19,898 nucleotides of DNA, taken from an uncultured euryarchaeote. GTDB lineage: Archaea > Thermoplasmatota > Thermoplasmata > UBA10834. Below, in pieces: positions 7,318 to 15,600 of this stretch. Each line of letters begins with the position of its first letter. The first letter of the stretch is position 1. The position numbers were made by a program, and so were the translations under genes. The stretch spans positions 1-19,898 of the forward strand of contig CALMQK010000210.1 of NCBI GenBank assembly GCA_937872085.1, in the 5' to 3' direction. The notes under the pieces were generated by a model, which saw nothing but the letters and a program-made list of their open reading frames with translations, was not told the origin of the DNA and did no database searches.

Positions 7318-8307
7318 ATGCACATACCAGATGGACTGATGGCACCGGTGGTCAGCCTGGTCGGATGGATCGAGTTCCCGGTTGTCTTCGCCGCGGTCCT
7401 GCTCCTCTCGGGCAAGAGGATCAAGGAGAGGAACCTGCCGAGAGTAGCCGTTCTGTCCGCCGGCATTTTCGTTGCGCAGATGCTCAATTTCCCCATCGGT
7501 GGAGGAACGACTGGCCACCTCGTTGGTGGTGCGCTGTTCGCCATGATTTCTGGCCCCACGATCGCGGTGATCGGAATGACTATCGTGCTGCTCATCCAGG
7601 GCCTGATGTTCGGTGACGGCGGCATCACCGCGCTGGGATTGAACGCGATCAACATGGCTGTGATCGCGCCACTGACTGGATGGGGGGTCTACTCCCTACT
7701 GAAGGGACTGTCCGAAAGGAGGGGTGCTCGCGGGAAGGTCGTCGGAGGAGTGGTCGTCGGAGCCGCTGCCTGGGCATCAGTGTTCGTCGCCGCCGCGGCG
7801 TGCGCTGGTGAGCTGGCGGTGAGCTATGCGGTCTCATCGGGCACATACGGCATAGCGGCGACCGTAGCGGTCCCAGCCATGCTCGGCATCCATGCGGTCA
7901 TAGGCATCGGGGAGGCCTTGATCACCGCTGGCGTGATGGCCTATCTGTGGAGCGTGTCCCCCGGCTCCGTCACATCGACCGACCCGAACAGGAAGACGCT
8001 TCCGGGGTTGAGAGGAGCCGTCTCAAGCGACACTGCAAGGGCGGTCATCGCGATCCTCATCGTTTTCGCACTAGCCCTGCCGCTGTATTTCCTGTATTCG
8101 AGTCAGGGTAAGGACGGATTGGAGAAGACGATGCAGGACGCAGGAACTGCCGAGGGAAGGCCGATGATCTCCAGTCCGTTCGAATACGGACAGGACTACT
8201 TCAGTGCGTTGTTCGCGGGCATCCTTGGCTTCCTTGCCGTGGCCCTCGTCGCGACCGTGATCCTCAAGTTGGTTAGAATGAAGACGGTCCGAGGCGAAGA
8301 ACCATGA
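7318..8307 (+). CDS. cbiM: ECF nickel/cobalt transporter substrate-binding subunit, CbiM/NikM with fused CbiN/NikN-like end
   Basis: A 329-residue membrane protein. It begins MHIPDG, the family's N-terminal metal site in which the Met1 amine, His2 and downstream His residues hold Ni(II) or Co(II). FPIGGGTTGHLVGGALFA (His61) and GITALGLNAINMAV are typical of the CbiM core, with about six to seven helices up to residue 215. The C-terminal part (about 240-320) has a helix, a loop containing GKDGLEKTMQDAG and SPFEYGQDYFSA, and a final helix. This resembles CbiN/NikN and indicates an M-N fusion. It is first in an operon with cbiQ (ATGA overlap) and cbiO. The adjacent nikR and operator make nickel the likelier substrate. 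Confidence 0.93.
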   Translation: MHIPDGLMAPVVSLVGWIEFPVVFAAVLLLSGKRIKERNLPRVAVLSAGIFVAQMLNFPIGGGTTGHLVGGALFAMISGPTIAVIGMTIVLLIQGLMFGDGGITALGLNAINMAVIAPLTGWGVYSLLKGLSERRGARGKVVGGVVVGAAAWASVFVAAAACAGELAVSYAVSSGTYGIAATVAVPAMLGIHAVIGIGEALITAGVMAYLWSVSPGSVTSTDPNRKTLPGLRGAVSSDTARAVIAILIVFALALPLYFLYSSQGKDGLEKTMQDAGTAEGRPMISSPFEYGQDYFSALFAGILGFLAVALVATVILKLVRMKTVRGEEP

Positions 8308-9053
8308 CAATGGCTCACTTCGGCGGTCATGGCAGAACCCACCTGAGTGAATACGCTGGGGACGTGTGGTTCGGAAAACTGGATGCCAGGGCAAAGCTGG
8401 TGGGGATATTCGTGTTCGTCATCGTCTCAGCCGTTCTCACGGACTTTGTGTTGGTGCTCGTTTCTCTTGCCGTCGCACTGACCCTAGTGCTCGCCAGCAG
8501 GCTGCCGGTCTTCTATCTTGCCAGGATGTACTCGGCCGCGGTACCGTTCATCCTCTTCGCATCTGTGTCCGTATTCCTTTTCGGTGGTTGGGAGCGTGGG
8601 ATTGAGATGTGGGCGAGGACATCGGCATGCGTGTTGCCCTTGCTGGTCCTCGCAGCGGGAACGGAGACCTTCGACCTGTTCGCGGGACTGCGACGACTCC
8701 ATGTGCCTGCCGTTATCACGACGCTGCTCATGCTCACACAAAGGTACATCCTCCTGCTCTCGGAAGAACTCTCCAGGATGTCGATTGCCCGAAAGGCGAG
8801 GGGCTTCAGGGGAGCCAGGAACCTGCTGGACAGATACGGGGTGAAGGTGGTCGCGTTCACAGCTGGCATGGTCCTTGTCAGGTCTTTCGACAGGGCCGAT
8901 GATATCTACGAGGGACTGAAATGCAAGGGCTTCGGCCAGGAGATGACCCCCTGGAGGAGATCACGCGTCGCCCTGAAAGATGGCCTCCTCGCACTGGGCC
9001 TTGCAACCGTCGCGGGATTGCTCCTTACTGTCCAGCTAGGGGTGATCACTTGA
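8304..9053 (+). CDS. cbiQ: ECF transporter transmembrane (T) subunit CbiQ/NikQ
   Basis: A 249-residue membrane protein of the energy-coupling-factor T family. It couples ATP hydrolysis by CbiO to metal movement through CbiM. It has LDARAKLVGIFVFVIVSAVLT and several later hydrophobic segments (about 30-65, 75-95, 105-125, 225-245). The cytoplasmic coupling helices are marked by two Ala/Gly-Arg/Lys-Gly-type motifs, ARKARGF (about 164-170) and GLKCKGFG (about 206-213). The N-terminus MTMAHFGGHGRTH is His-bearing, which is not unusual in nickel and cobalt transporters. The ATG overlaps the cbiM TGA by four bases, and the next gene overlaps this one's stop, so translation is probably coupled. Confidence 0.93.
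   Translation: MTMAHFGGHGRTHLSEYAGDVWFGKLDARAKLVGIFVFVIVSAVLTDFVLVLVSLAVALTLVLASRLPVFYLARMYSAAVPFILFASVSVFLFGGWERGIEMWARTSACVLPLLVLAAGTETFDLFAGLRRLHVPAVITTLLMLTQRYILLLSEELSRMSIARKARGFRGARNLLDRYGVKVVAFTAGMVLVRSFDRADDIYEGLKCKGFGQEMTPWRRSRVALKDGLLALGLATVAGLLLTVQLGVIT
9038..9047 (+). promoter_or_regulatory. Shine-Dalgarno that fixes the TTG start of cbiO
   Basis: AGGGGTGATC contains GGTGATC, complementary to the anti-SD, and ends 2 nt before the TTG at 9050, equivalent to normal spacing. It sits inside the end of cbiQ. It favours TTG 9050 over upstream in-frame starts that would run deep into cbiQ. Confidence 0.65.
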
Positions 9054-9970
9054 AGCCTCTGGAGATCGCGGATGTCGGATTCACTTACGAGGACGGCACG
9101 GTCGCGCTCAAGGGACTGTCCATGTCCATTGGCAAAGGCGAGAAGGTCGCCGTGGTCGGCCCCAACGGTGCTGGCAAATCGACCCTCCTGCACCTGATAG
9201 CCGGGTTCAGGATGCCCTTCTCGGGGCAGGTCATGATCGAAGGCAGACCACTGGATGAATCCAGTGCCGACGATCTGAGGAAGCATGTCGGACTGCTGTT
9301 CCAAGACCCCGATGACCAGATATTCATGCCCACCGTCGAGGAGGATGTGGCCTTTGGTCCGAGGAATCTGGGACTGGACGATATCGAGGGAAGGGTTGCC
9401 AGGGGTATGAGGAGCTCCGGAATGGAGACCCTCGCCAAGAGGAAGACGCACAGGCTCAGCTACGGTATGAAGAAGCGTGTGGCGATAGCAGGGATCCTGG
9501 CGATGGACCCTGCCATCCTGCTTCTTGACGAGCCGACCTCGGGCCTGGACCCCAGATCGAGGGCGGAGCTGATCGGGCTCCTGAAGGAGATGGACAGGAC
9601 GATGCTGATCGCGACGCACGACCTTGAAGCGGCGGCTGAGATTGTTGACAAGGCAGTGGTGCTGAACGTGGGGATGCTGATGGAGGGCACCATGAGGGAG
9701 CTCGTTTTGGCCCGGGACCTCATGCATGAGGCTGGACTGGAGCTCCCGCCGATCTCCAAGCTCTTCAGGGTTCTGGAAACCATGGGATACCCCATGGATG
9801 ACCTTCCCGTCTCGCTCGATGAGGCGGTGGAACAGCTCACGAGGGTCATAGATCGCGAGGGAAAGCACGCTCATGCCCACATCCACACGCACGTCCACGG
9901 AGGCCATGAGGATGATCATAAGCACTCGAAAGCAGCGGCCGGAGAACGTCAACCGAGAGACGAAAAGTAG
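9050..9970 (+). CDS. cbiO: ECF transporter ATPase CbiO/NikO with His-rich tail
   Basis: 306 residues from the TTG at 9050, which overlaps the cbiQ TGA. ABC ATPase motifs are complete: Walker A GPNGAGKST (37-45), Q-loop Gln85 in LLFQDPDDQIF, a signature LSYGMKKRV (136-144) in place of canonical LSGGQ, Walker B ILLLDE (156-161), D-loop SGLD and switch His190 in ATHD. It powers the CbiM/CbiQ importer from the cytoplasmic face. The C-terminus carries HAHAHIHTHVHGGHEDDHKH (273-292), nine His in 20 residues, very likely able to bind Ni. The frame is open upstream to 8921, but that part lies over cbiQ; the body of the ATPase starts at KPLEIADVGFTYEDG. Last gene of the operon. Confidence 0.94.
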   Translation: MKPLEIADVGFTYEDGTVALKGLSMSIGKGEKVAVVGPNGAGKSTLLHLIAGFRMPFSGQVMIEGRPLDESSADDLRKHVGLLFQDPDDQIFMPTVEEDVAFGPRNLGLDDIEGRVARGMRSSGMETLAKRKTHRLSYGMKKRVAIAGILAMDPAILLLDEPTSGLDPRSRAELIGLLKEMDRTMLIATHDLEAAAEIVDKAVVLNVGMLMEGTMRELVLARDLMHEAGLELPPISKLFRVLETMGYPMDDLPVSLDEAVEQLTRVIDREGKHAHAHIHTHVHGGHEDDHKHSKAAAGERQPRDEK

Positions 9971-10020
9971 ATACTGGCAAACCTCGATTTCGAGCTAACC
10001 TGCGAAGCGCCAGCAGCATA

Positions 10021-10033
10021 AGTATTTAATAGG
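10021..10033 (+). promoter_or_regulatory. TATA-like box of the ribosomal/RNAP operon
   Basis: AGTATTTAATAGG is a clear AT-rich box centred about 98 nt before the rps13 TTG. It predicts transcription from about 10052 and a leader near 70 nt. A weaker box (TTATTG, 10071-10076) would give a shorter leader. The rest of 9971-10020 shows nothing else. Confidence 0.55.
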
Positions 10034-10047
10034 CCTTAGTGTGTCGG

Positions 10048-10117
10048 GGAGAATGCTCTCCAGTCAGCGCTTATTGTCTGGTCTGGAGGCAACTCTGTCA
10101 GAGACTACAGCGGAGGT
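10048..10117 (+). promoter_or_regulatory. Possible structured leader of rps13, ending in a strong SD
   Basis: This stretch contains a small hairpin candidate (GGAGA-ATGC-TCTCC, 10048-10061), a GTCT/AGAC pair (10081-10084 with 10102-10105), the near-palindrome CTCTGTCAGAG (10093-10103) and the Shine-Dalgarno GGAGGT at 10112-10117. The SD lies 6 nt before the TTG at 10124, which supports that start. The leader could carry translational autoregulation by a ribosomal protein, but that is inference. Confidence 0.35.
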
Positions 10118-10123
10118 TCACGT

Positions 10124-10741
10124 TTGCCCAATGAGAAGGAGAGAGAGACCAAATCGAAAGGCGCGCCCAGGGACAGGGAAGGCAAGGATGCCAAGGAAGG
10201 TAAGGAAGCCAAAGGCAAGAAAGGGCCGCCCCAAGAGAAGAAGCCCGTCGTGAAGAGGGACGAGAACTTCAGGTACATCGTCAGACTCGTGAACACTGAC
10301 GTCGACGGCAACAAGAGCATCGTCATAGGCCTCTCAGGAGTCAAGGGTGTAGGCATAAGGACCGCTGAGGTCATCGCGAGGGCCGCAGGCATCCCAAGGA
10401 AGACCAAGATCGGAGACCTTCCAGAGCCGAAGACGGAGGAGCTCGAGAAGATGATCACCGATTACTCCGAGAAGGTCCCGCACTGGATGGTCAACAGGCA
10501 GAGCGACTGGTCCACGGGCGCGGATATGCACCTGGTGGGGGTCGACGTCGAGCTCAACAGAAGGGACGACATCAATCTCATGAAGATGATCAGATGCTAC
10601 AAGGGCATCAGGCACGAACAGGGTCAGAAGGTCAGGGGTCAGAGGACGAGGTCCAACGGCAGGACCGGCATGACCATGGGTGTCATCAGGAAGAAGCTCG
10701 AGCCAGGAGCCGTAGGCGATGGCGAGAAGAAGAAGGAGTAG
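10124..10741 (+). CDS. rps13: Small-subunit ribosomal protein uS13 with long charged N-terminal extension
   Basis: 205 residues from a TTG start chosen because GGAGGT lies 6 nt upstream. The conserved uS13 body begins near residue 48 (NFRYIVRLVNTDVDGNKSI), includes GLSGVKGVGIRTAEVIARAAGI, and ends with the basic RGQRTRSNGRTGMTMGV segment that meets the 30S head rRNA and P-site tRNA. The first 46 residues are almost all Lys, Glu, Arg, Asp, Gly and Pro and are not part of the family core. A GTG at 10250 would give a more usual length, but lacks a convincing SD. It is the first gene of rps13-rps4-rps11-rpoD. The next ATG follows after 8 nt. Confidence 0.96.
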   Translation: MPNEKERETKSKGAPRDREGKDAKEGKEAKGKKGPPQEKKPVVKRDENFRYIVRLVNTDVDGNKSIVIGLSGVKGVGIRTAEVIARAAGIPRKTKIGDLPEPKTEELEKMITDYSEKVPHWMVNRQSDWSTGADMHLVGVDVELNRRDDINLMKMIRCYKGIRHEQGQKVRGQRTRSNGRTGMTMGVIRKKLEPGAVGDGEKKKE

Positions 10742-10749
10742 TGTGACCC

Positions 10750-11460
10750 ATGGGAGATCCGAAGTTTTCTAGAAGGAAGTACGAGACTCCAGCCCACCCG
10801 TGGGAAGGCGAACGCATCAAGGCCGAGAATGAGCTTCTGATGAAGTACGGCCTCAAGAACAAGCAGGAGCTATGGCGGGCACAATCCCTCGTAAGAGCAT
10901 TGAGGGCCCAAAGCCGAGAGCTCCAGGCGAGGCTCAGGGTAGGGGACCCGCAAGCGAAGATCGAGACGAACCAGCTGCTCGAACGCTGCGCGAGACTCTC
11001 CTTGCTGCCCTTGGAAGGTGCGACCCTGAACGACATTCTGACGCTGACGACCGAGGCTGTCCTGCAGAGAAGGCTACAGACGATAATCTACAGGAAAGGG
11101 TTCGCGTACACCCCGAAGCAGGCCCGGCAGTTCATCGTCCACGGCCACACGGCCATCGGCGCGAGGAAGATCACGATCCCAGGATACATGGTCAAGAGGG
11201 GCGAGGAGGAGCACATCCAGTACTATGTCACCTCCCCGATATCCGACGAGCTGCACCCGATGAGGCCAAAGCCGGAGGAGCTCAAGGCGAAGGCTTTGTT
11301 GGAAGAGGCCAAGAAGGAGGCGACGGAGAAGGAAGAGGTCCATGTCGCCAAGCCCAAGCTGAAGAAGCTCGTCACGGAAGAGCTCAAGGAAGAGAAGGAG
11401 GAGAAGGAGGCGGACATAGAGACTGCCACGCCGGAAGCTCCACCTGAGAACAAGGAGTGA
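10750..11460 (+). CDS. rps4: Small-subunit ribosomal protein uS4 with acidic/basic C-terminal tail
   Basis: A 236-residue primary 16S rRNA-binding protein of the 30S body. The N-terminus GDPKFSRRKYETPAHPWEGERI is characteristic of archaeal uS4. The S4 RNA-binding domain is seen at about 110-170 (RRLQTIIYRKGFAYTPKQAR, HGHTAIGARKITIPGYMV). From about residue 178 the protein runs into a Lys/Glu-rich tail of nearly 60 residues (ELKAKALLEEAKKEATEKEE onward) not needed by the family core, whose archaeal members are usually about 180 long. It is second in the operon. Its stop overlaps the purine-rich ribosome site of rps11, so the genes are tightly packed. Confidence 0.96.
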   Translation: MGDPKFSRRKYETPAHPWEGERIKAENELLMKYGLKNKQELWRAQSLVRALRAQSRELQARLRVGDPQAKIETNQLLERCARLSLLPLEGATLNDILTLTTEAVLQRRLQTIIYRKGFAYTPKQARQFIVHGHTAIGARKITIPGYMVKRGEEEHIQYYVTSPISDELHPMRPKPEELKAKALLEEAKKEATEKEEVHVAKPKLKKLVTEELKEEKEEKEADIETATPEAPPENKE

Positions 11461-11465
11461 ATCGA

Positions 11466-11849
11466 ATGGGGAAGTGGGGCATAGCGCACATCTTCGCAAG
11501 CTACAACAACATCATCATCACGGTAACGGACGTGACGGGAGCGGAGACCATCACCAAGGCCAGCGGCGGAATGGTCGTCAAGGCTGCGAAGGACGAGGCT
11601 TCTCCATATGCGGCGATGAAGGCCGCGGAGAAGGTCGCAGAGATAGCCAAGGAGAAGGGCATTGACAGCATCCATGTCAAGGTCAGGGCTCCAGGCGGCA
11701 ACAAGTCCGCATCCCCCGGGCCAGGAGCGCAGGCTGCGATCCGAGCGCTCGCAAGGGCCGGGCTCAGGATCGGAAGGATAGAGGACGTCACCCCAGTGCC
11801 GCACGACGGCACAAAGAAGAAGGGCGGCAGAAGGGGACGCAGGGTATAG
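11466..11849 (+). CDS. rps11: Small-subunit ribosomal protein uS11
   Basis: A 127-residue platform protein of the 30S subunit. GIAHIFASYNNIIITVTDVTGAETITKASGGMVVKA and VKVRAPGGNKSASPGPGAQAAIRALARAGLRIGRIEDVTPVPHDG are textbook archaeal uS11, ending in the basic KKKGGRRGRRV tail that contacts rRNA. The ATG at 11466 is preferred because AAGGAG (11451-11456) lies 9 nt before it. A GTG at 11457 would touch the SD with no spacing. Third gene of the operon. The following ATG is 11 nt after the stop. Confidence 0.97.
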   Translation: MGKWGIAHIFASYNNIIITVTDVTGAETITKASGGMVVKAAKDEASPYAAMKAAEKVAEIAKEKGIDSIHVKVRAPGGNKSASPGPGAQAAIRALARAGLRIGRIEDVTPVPHDGTKKKGGRRGRRV

Positions 11850-11860
11850 AGTGATTCTAA

Positions 11861-12697
11861 ATGAAGATCGACATAGTTGAGATGACGCCGACCAAGGCGC
11901 AGTTCGTAATCACGGACACGAACCCGACATTCGCGAACGCACTCAGGAGGACCATCGTCTCCGACGTGCCGAAGATGGCAATAGACAACGTCGAGTTCCA
12001 CCTCGGCCCGATCATGGACGAGAAGGGTACCGCATACGAGAGCGTGTCCCCGATGTTCGACGAGATAGTCGCCCACAGGCTCAGCCTTGTGCCGGTGCCG
12101 ACGAACCTTGACAACTACAATTTCCGCGCGAAGTGCACCTGTGGGGGAGAGGGCTGTCCCAGCTGCACCATCATGTACTCGATAAACAAGAAAGGGCCCG
12201 CGACCGTCTACTCTGGAGACCTCGAGCCTATCGGGGACCAGAAGCTCAAGATGAAGGACGACCTGATCCCGATCGTCAAGCTCGCAGAGGACCAGGCGCT
12301 ATTGATCTACGCGACGGCCGAGCTCGGCACCGGCAAGCAGCATGCCAAGTGGCAGGCCGCGACGGGGGCAGGGTACAGATACTTCGCGAAGATCGAGATC
12401 GAGCATTCGAAGTGCGACATCGGCGGGAGCTGCGTCAAGGTATGCCCCAAGGGTGTGCTCTCCAAGGAGGACCGGAAGATCGTCGCCAAGCACCCAGAGA
12501 AGTGCAACTTGTGCAACAGCTGCGTCGACATCTGCGATGCCGGCGTCATCAAGATCACACCCGATCCCACGAAGATACTCTTCAGGTTCGAGACCGACGG
12601 GGCGCTTCCTGCGAAGGACGTCCTGATACATGGCCTGAAGCTCCTTGAGGAGAGATTCGACGGGTTGAGAGAGCAGATAGCATCTCTCGAAGAGTGA
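11861..12697 (+). CDS. rpoD: DNA-directed RNA polymerase subunit D (Rpo3) with ferredoxin-like domain
   Basis: A 278-residue RNAP assembly subunit, counterpart of bacterial alpha and eukaryotic Rpb3. The N-terminal dimerisation domain shows NPTFANALRRTIVSDVPKMA and MFDEIVAHRLSLVPVP. Cys92, Cys94, Cys99 and Cys102 form a small metal-binding knuckle. The inserted ferredoxin-like domain has a complete CxxCxxCxxxC at C215/C218/C221/C225. The other half has only C185, C191 and C195-Pro, with Gly188 where the second Cys would stand. One [4Fe-4S] cluster (C215, C218, C221 plus C195) is therefore expected, and the other site is short of a ligand. It is last in the operon. The stop is 2 bp from the convergent polC stop. 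In many archaea rpl18e, rpl13, rps9, rpoN and rpoK follow rpoD, but here they do not. Confidence 0.96.
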   Translation: MKIDIVEMTPTKAQFVITDTNPTFANALRRTIVSDVPKMAIDNVEFHLGPIMDEKGTAYESVSPMFDEIVAHRLSLVPVPTNLDNYNFRAKCTCGGEGCPSCTIMYSINKKGPATVYSGDLEPIGDQKLKMKDDLIPIVKLAEDQALLIYATAELGTGKQHAKWQAATGAGYRYFAKIEIEHSKCDIGGSCVKVCPKGVLSKEDRKIVAKHPEKCNLCNSCVDICDAGVIKITPDPTKILFRFETDGALPAKDVLIHGLKLLEERFDGLREQIASLEE

Positions 12698-12699
12698 TT

Positions 12700-15600
12700 T
12701 CACAAATATTCGTCCAGCTTCGGATTCTTTATCTTGTCCGACTGGAAGAGCGAGTTTATCGCGTTCTCAAGCAGGTCCATCCTCTGCCTCGTGTATGCCG
12801 GGACGTGGAACGCGTCCCCGATCTCCTTCGCCTTCTCCAGGTACTTGCTCACGCCAGCTTCATGGACCGTGAGCGTCAGCTTGTTCCCGCAATAGCACCT
12901 GCCCTTCAGCGGTATACGCCTGTACTTCGTGTTGCACTTGGTGCACCGCAACTGCTGTCCCGTGAAGCTCTTGAGACTGCCCTGTATGTCCGGCAGAAGG
13001 TGCTTGGTGATGATCCTGTGGACCACGTCCGCGACGTCGACAGCCCGGATCTTCACGCCCAGGTTGATCTGCGCCTTCAACTTGTCGTCCATGGTCTCCA
13101 GCGATGTGTAGGCCGAGGTGGTCGGGCCGCCCGAGATGTCACTCATGCGATGGGTGAACCCTATCCCCTCGTACTGTAGGACCGTCCCTATCCTGCCACT
13201 GACCAGGTCCATGATCGACTCGACCTCCTTCGGGTGGGCGTACCTCTGAGTGGCCCTGTAGAATTCGAGGGCGTACTTCGGACCTACGTCAATGTTGTGC
13301 GCCTCCTTGTCGATCTCGTTCGGATCAAGCTTCGTGGTGAGGACCAGCGGTGCGTCCATGAGGCCACCCCTCTTCTCGGGGAGGAAGGAGCGTGAGAAGT
13401 TCAGGAGGCAATCGAGCAGCAGTATCACCGAATCCTCGTCACCGTCGCAGTTCCTCCTCTTGGCTGCGTGGAAGTAGGGATGAGCATAGCCGGCGTGAGC
13501 AGAGGAGAAGCCTACAATGCGTGCGAGCACGCCCCCGGAAGTGTGCGGCGCGAGGCCGACCACAAGGTGTCCGACCAGGTCATTCTTCCGTTCAATCCTG
13601 TAGAACTGCTCCTGACCATAGACCTTGACCAGCAGATCGTCGACGAACCTGCAAGTGTTGATGAGGTAATCGACGCAGGAATCAGGTATCACTACGTCCT
13701 GGACCTTGAGCTCCAGCAACTGGTCAGGCTTCTCGAGCTCGTTCCCTTGGAAATCCTTCACATATCCGAGGCTTCGAGCCGTGTGGACATCGATCCCCAC
13801 CTCCTTGGGAGTGAAATGCGTGAGTGGGACGTCCGTGGCGTCGATCCTTATCGTGCCGTCCTTGAAGACGAACACCTCGTGCTTCGCCCTCAGTATCCCT
13901 TTCTCGATCGCTTCAGGGGTTTTGTTCTTGGATATCATCCCCTGGACGCCCTTCACATCCACGGAGCGTTTCTCCTTCAGGCTCTCAAGGGCGGACATGA
14001 AGATCCGACCGACTGGCACGTTCTGTATGTTAGCATTCCCCGTCGGAGTCGTGTGAGCCCCGCATCCGCACCGCGACATGAAGGACTTCCTGCCACACTC
14101 AGCGCATACTCGCTCGCCGAGCTCCAGTTTTATCGCCTCGACCTCGGCAGCGAGATTGACCAACCTCTGCGGCCCTCCGGTCGTCCCTATGGGGAAGAGC
14201 CCGTGCGGAGGCGGCTTCATGCGCCGCTCCCTTGCCTTCTCTGGTCTGGCGACCCTGGCGCCTATGCGGGTGATGGCCCTCGCGCGGATGTCGATCCCCG
14301 ATAGAGCTGAAACCAGCTCGAGCGACTTGGCGCACTTCGGGATCGCTCGTCCGTTCGGGCGAACTGTAGGTCCGGAAGAATCGAGACCTAATCCAAGCAA
14401 CAAAGGTTTGGCACACTTCGAGAGGACGAACTTGTCGCCAGCGACGGCGTGCAGGGCGCCTAGCGATTCCAGGATGCTCTTCGTCTTCTGATCTCCTGAG
14501 ATCACGAGGGAGATCCCGTCGAATGCGCCGCTCTTGATGACATGGTCTCGCAGTTCCAGGATATCCTCGAGAGCGACGTCGCTCCAGAACAGATTGAACT
14601 TGGGGTGCAGAGGAACGCCGAATTCTCTGCTCATCTCAACCGCCCTTTCGAAGGTTGGGTCCTCCCAGCCCTCCGGAAGGCTCTTGCACTTCTCGAGCAG
14701 CTCATCCTTGTGCCACTCGATGCAATACCCGGCTGGCATCAACAGGTGATTGTTCTCGACGAACTCCCCATAGGGGACCAGTATCTCGCCGACATCGACT
14801 ATCTCGCTGACGCGGCCCTTCAGTGCCCTGGCCTCCTCGATCGTATCGACATAGACAAGGTCCCCGTTGTCCAGAAGGGCGATCGGCCCCTCTATGGTGT
14901 CGCACGGAGTGATCGCGCCCGCCTTGCCCGGCCTTTCGATCTTGATCTGCGTACCTATCGCGACGAACTCTCCGAGCAAGTGCATGGTTGCAGGGTTCAT
15001 CGCGAGGGCGGCCAATCCAGTCGCCCTTGTCCTACCATATCTAAGGCGGAACCCTCCCACTTTCGAGGGATACGCGAGCACAGGCCTTCCTGCTATGAGG
15101 TCCTTAAGGAATTTCGAACTGGGAGCCACCTCGGACCCTCCTTCCACAACCCCCTTCTTCCTGAGATTAAGGAATTCGTCTATGAACTCCCAGCCGTCGA
15201 TGGCCAGCCGTTTGACATGCTTCTGGATCTTCGGGGCCTTCAGGCAGAGCCCCTCAGCGACGACGAGACACGCTCCGCCTCTCACACGATTCGTCTCTAC
15301 CCGGGGAAGGTCCCTGAAGCCTCGGATCTCCTCGTCCTCGGTACCTTCGCCGTCGATGCATACAGGGACGTTCTTCGCGATGAGCTCTATCTCCTCGTTG
15401 GTCGGAGTGTATTGGAGGTGTTGGCAGGACTTGTACAGAGGGATCTCCTCCTTCAGCCTCTGGACCTCGCCGTTCGTTGAAAGATACCTTCCGATGCCCA
15501 TCTCCCGGCGGACGATGTCAGCGATGAGAACGCTCATCGCCTGACCTGTTCCACCAGCAGATCGTATCGGCCCGGAGAAGAACACCGTGAGATAGTCGGA

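Noticed and set aside
8921..9049. Upstream extension of the CbiO frame
   Set aside because: It overlaps cbiQ coding sequence and is absent from the family; TTG 9050 has a perfect SD.
9860..9930. Short-repeat array at the end of cbiO
   Set aside because: The repeated CAC/CAT codons encode the His-rich tail in frame and are not a CRISPR or a repeat element.
9971..10123. tRNA gene before the ribosomal operon
   Set aside because: No cloverleaf, T-loop consensus or acceptor pairing was found in this gap.
10041..10253. 70-codon frame overlapping the rps13 leader and start
   Set aside because: It runs out of frame into rps13, has no SD, and its Arg/Lys-rich content is just rps13 read in another frame.
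11457..11465. GTG start for uS11 at 11457
   Set aside because: It immediately abuts GGAG with no spacing; ATG 11466 has proper spacing and gives the conserved N-terminus.
13420..13470. Possible intein in PolC at the NCDGDED site
   Set aside because: The motif and flanks are continuous and the protein has normal length without an insertion.
14542..15480. 312-codon and similar plus-strand frames over 13468-15544
   Set aside because: They are antisense shadows of polC with no motifs and no promoter.
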